A stretch of 5,802 bases of DNA from Phoenicibacter congonensis. Its GTDB lineage: Bacteria > Actinomycetota > Coriobacteriia > Coriobacteriales > Eggerthellaceae. The position numbers and the translations under genes are program-made. This document shows positions 5,056 through 5,802 of this stretch, in pieces. The notes under the pieces were generated by a model. That model worked only from the letters and a program-made list of their open reading frames with translations. It ran no database searches and was not told where the DNA came from. The stretch's first letter is position 1. Each line of letters starts with the position of its first letter. The stretch is taken from positions 1 to 5,802 of the forward strand of contig JAUMVS010000095.1 in the NCBI GenBank assembly GCA_030530045.1. Direction: 5' to 3'.

Positions 5056-5802
5056 TGACAAACGACTTCAAAAACATTAATCCAAACGACAAAAACGCTG
5101 CTGTCAAAGACGTGCAGGAACGCCTGTGCAAGATTGACTTGCTTTCTGAAGATGACATCACTTCGGTCTTTGACGAGAAAACCATCGCCGCAGTAAACGC
5201 ATTTTGCAAAGAGAATGGCATCGCTGAGCGCGAGTTCGTAGACGCTGAAATTTGGAGCGCTCTTGTTGATGCGACCTATTCGCTGGGTGATCGCTCGCTT
5301 TATTTGCGTCTGCCAAATTTCAAAGGAAACGACTGCAAAGAATTGCAGCACATTCTGGGGACTCTTGGCTTTTCAGCTGGTCCTGAAGATGGTGTTTTTG
5401 GCGCTATTACAGAAGGTGCTTTGCGCATGTTCCAACAAAACATGGGGCTTCCAAATGACGGAATTTGTGGCGCTCTCACCTACCAAACCATTCGCAACTT
5501 GCACCATTCCTGGGAAGGCAAAAATGCCTATGCAGGCCAGCGCTCACTAAGTTTTGCCCGCGTAGCGCAAGTGCTTGAAGACAACACAGTTTGTCTTTTC
5601 GGCACACGTGAGTTCACACGTTCTGTAGCAAAAAGAATGTCAAACCTCTCAATCGCAACCACTCCTCAGTCAAAGATTGTCTCAGCTGACGCTCTTTCTG
5701 TTCCGCCTGATGAGACGATGATTTTGATGCAGGTCGTTTTGAAAGACGAAGGCAAACCAGCTGACATCAACATCGATTATTCCGAAAACGATTCGTTTGC
5801 AA
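5055..5802 (+). CDS. CwlM-like protein with two peptidoglycan-binding domains (3' end outside the window)
   Basis: 249 codons are visible, still open at the right edge. Domain one (about 14-78) has the repeat core VKDVQERL...VFDEKTIAAVNAFCKENGI and domain two (about 86-149) GNDCKELQHILGTLGF, then EDGVFGAITEGALRMFQQNMGL and DGICG. Both are PG_binding_1 folds. The junction YSLGDRSLYLRLPNFKGND and the paired layout match CwlM of Actinobacteria. In mycobacteria CwlM is a cytoplasmic regulator that activates MurA and binds MurJ. No signal peptide or membrane segment is present here. After residue 165, where CwlM has an amidase domain, I see no DPGHGG or other zinc-binding motif. The segment CLFGTREFTRSVAKRM looks alpha/beta but is unrecognised. 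It starts at ATG in TAATG, one base overlapping the prenyl synthase stop. Only a weak GAGAG precedes it, so translation is probably coupled. The function is inferred from homology of the N-terminal half. Confidence 0.72.
   Translation, partial: MTNDFKNINPNDKNAAVKDVQERLCKIDLLSEDDITSVFDEKTIAAVNAFCKENGIAEREFVDAEIWSALVDATYSLGDRSLYLRLPNFKGNDCKELQHILGTLGFSAGPEDGVFGAITEGALRMFQQNMGLPNDGICGALTYQTIRNLHHSWEGKNAYAGQRSLSFARVAQVLEDNTVCLFGTREFTRSVAKRMSNLSIATTPQSKIVSADALSVPPDETMILMQVVLKDEGKPADINIDYSENDSFA

Noticed and set aside
4964..5351. Two minus-strand open frames across the operon junction and the CwlM-like gene
   Set aside because: They lie opposite well-supported coding frames and lack ribosome binding sites.
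1..5802. CRISPR array, tRNA or rRNA, insertion sequence, phage genes
   Set aside because: No regularly spaced repeats, cloverleaf-like segments, transposase motifs or phage-type proteins were seen.

Overview
This window of about 45% GC probably comes from an actinobacterium of the class Coriobacteriia, perhaps Atopobium or a relative. I infer this from two things. The last protein has an N-terminal half laid out like the actinobacterial CwlM family. The DivIC/FtsB-like protein has a long tail ending in a TWY...FGYD-type segment. No rRNA or tRNA is present, so the taxonomy stays tentative.

Left half (1-3176, minus strand): a tightly packed ABC exporter pair is read right to left. A CydD-like half-transporter (494-2227) overlaps the start of a CydC-like half-transporter (501 down to 1) by 8 bases, and the CydC-like gene runs off the window. 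Upstream of the pair lies a 178-bp gap. It has no convincing promoter or terminator, but it carries an unexplained plus-strand open frame. Beyond the gap is a HAD-superfamily hydrolase (2406-3176) of the SerB-like IB type.

Middle (3177-3342): a divergent AT-rich intergenic region. It has a consensus -10 box (TATAAT) for the rightward genes and an overlapping -10-like hexamer on the other strand.

Right half (3343-5802, plus strand): a compact cell-envelope operon of three genes. First is a DivIC/FtsB-like division protein whose open frame extends 61 codons upstream of the first ATG, to an apparent ATA start with a good ribosome binding site. Next, 3 bases downstream, is a trans-prenyl diphosphate synthase. 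Last, overlapping it by one base (TAATG), is a cytoplasmic-looking protein with two peptidoglycan-binding domains arranged as in CwlM but without a recognisable amidase active site in the visible part. Together they suggest coordination of polyprenyl lipid supply, septum assembly and control of peptidoglycan synthesis.

The points most worth a second look are the ATA start with its hidden N-terminus, the CwlM-like protein without an amidase motif and its coupling to the prenyl synthase, a His in place of the Q-loop Gln in the CydD-like protein, and the orphan plus-strand frame at 2210-2416.
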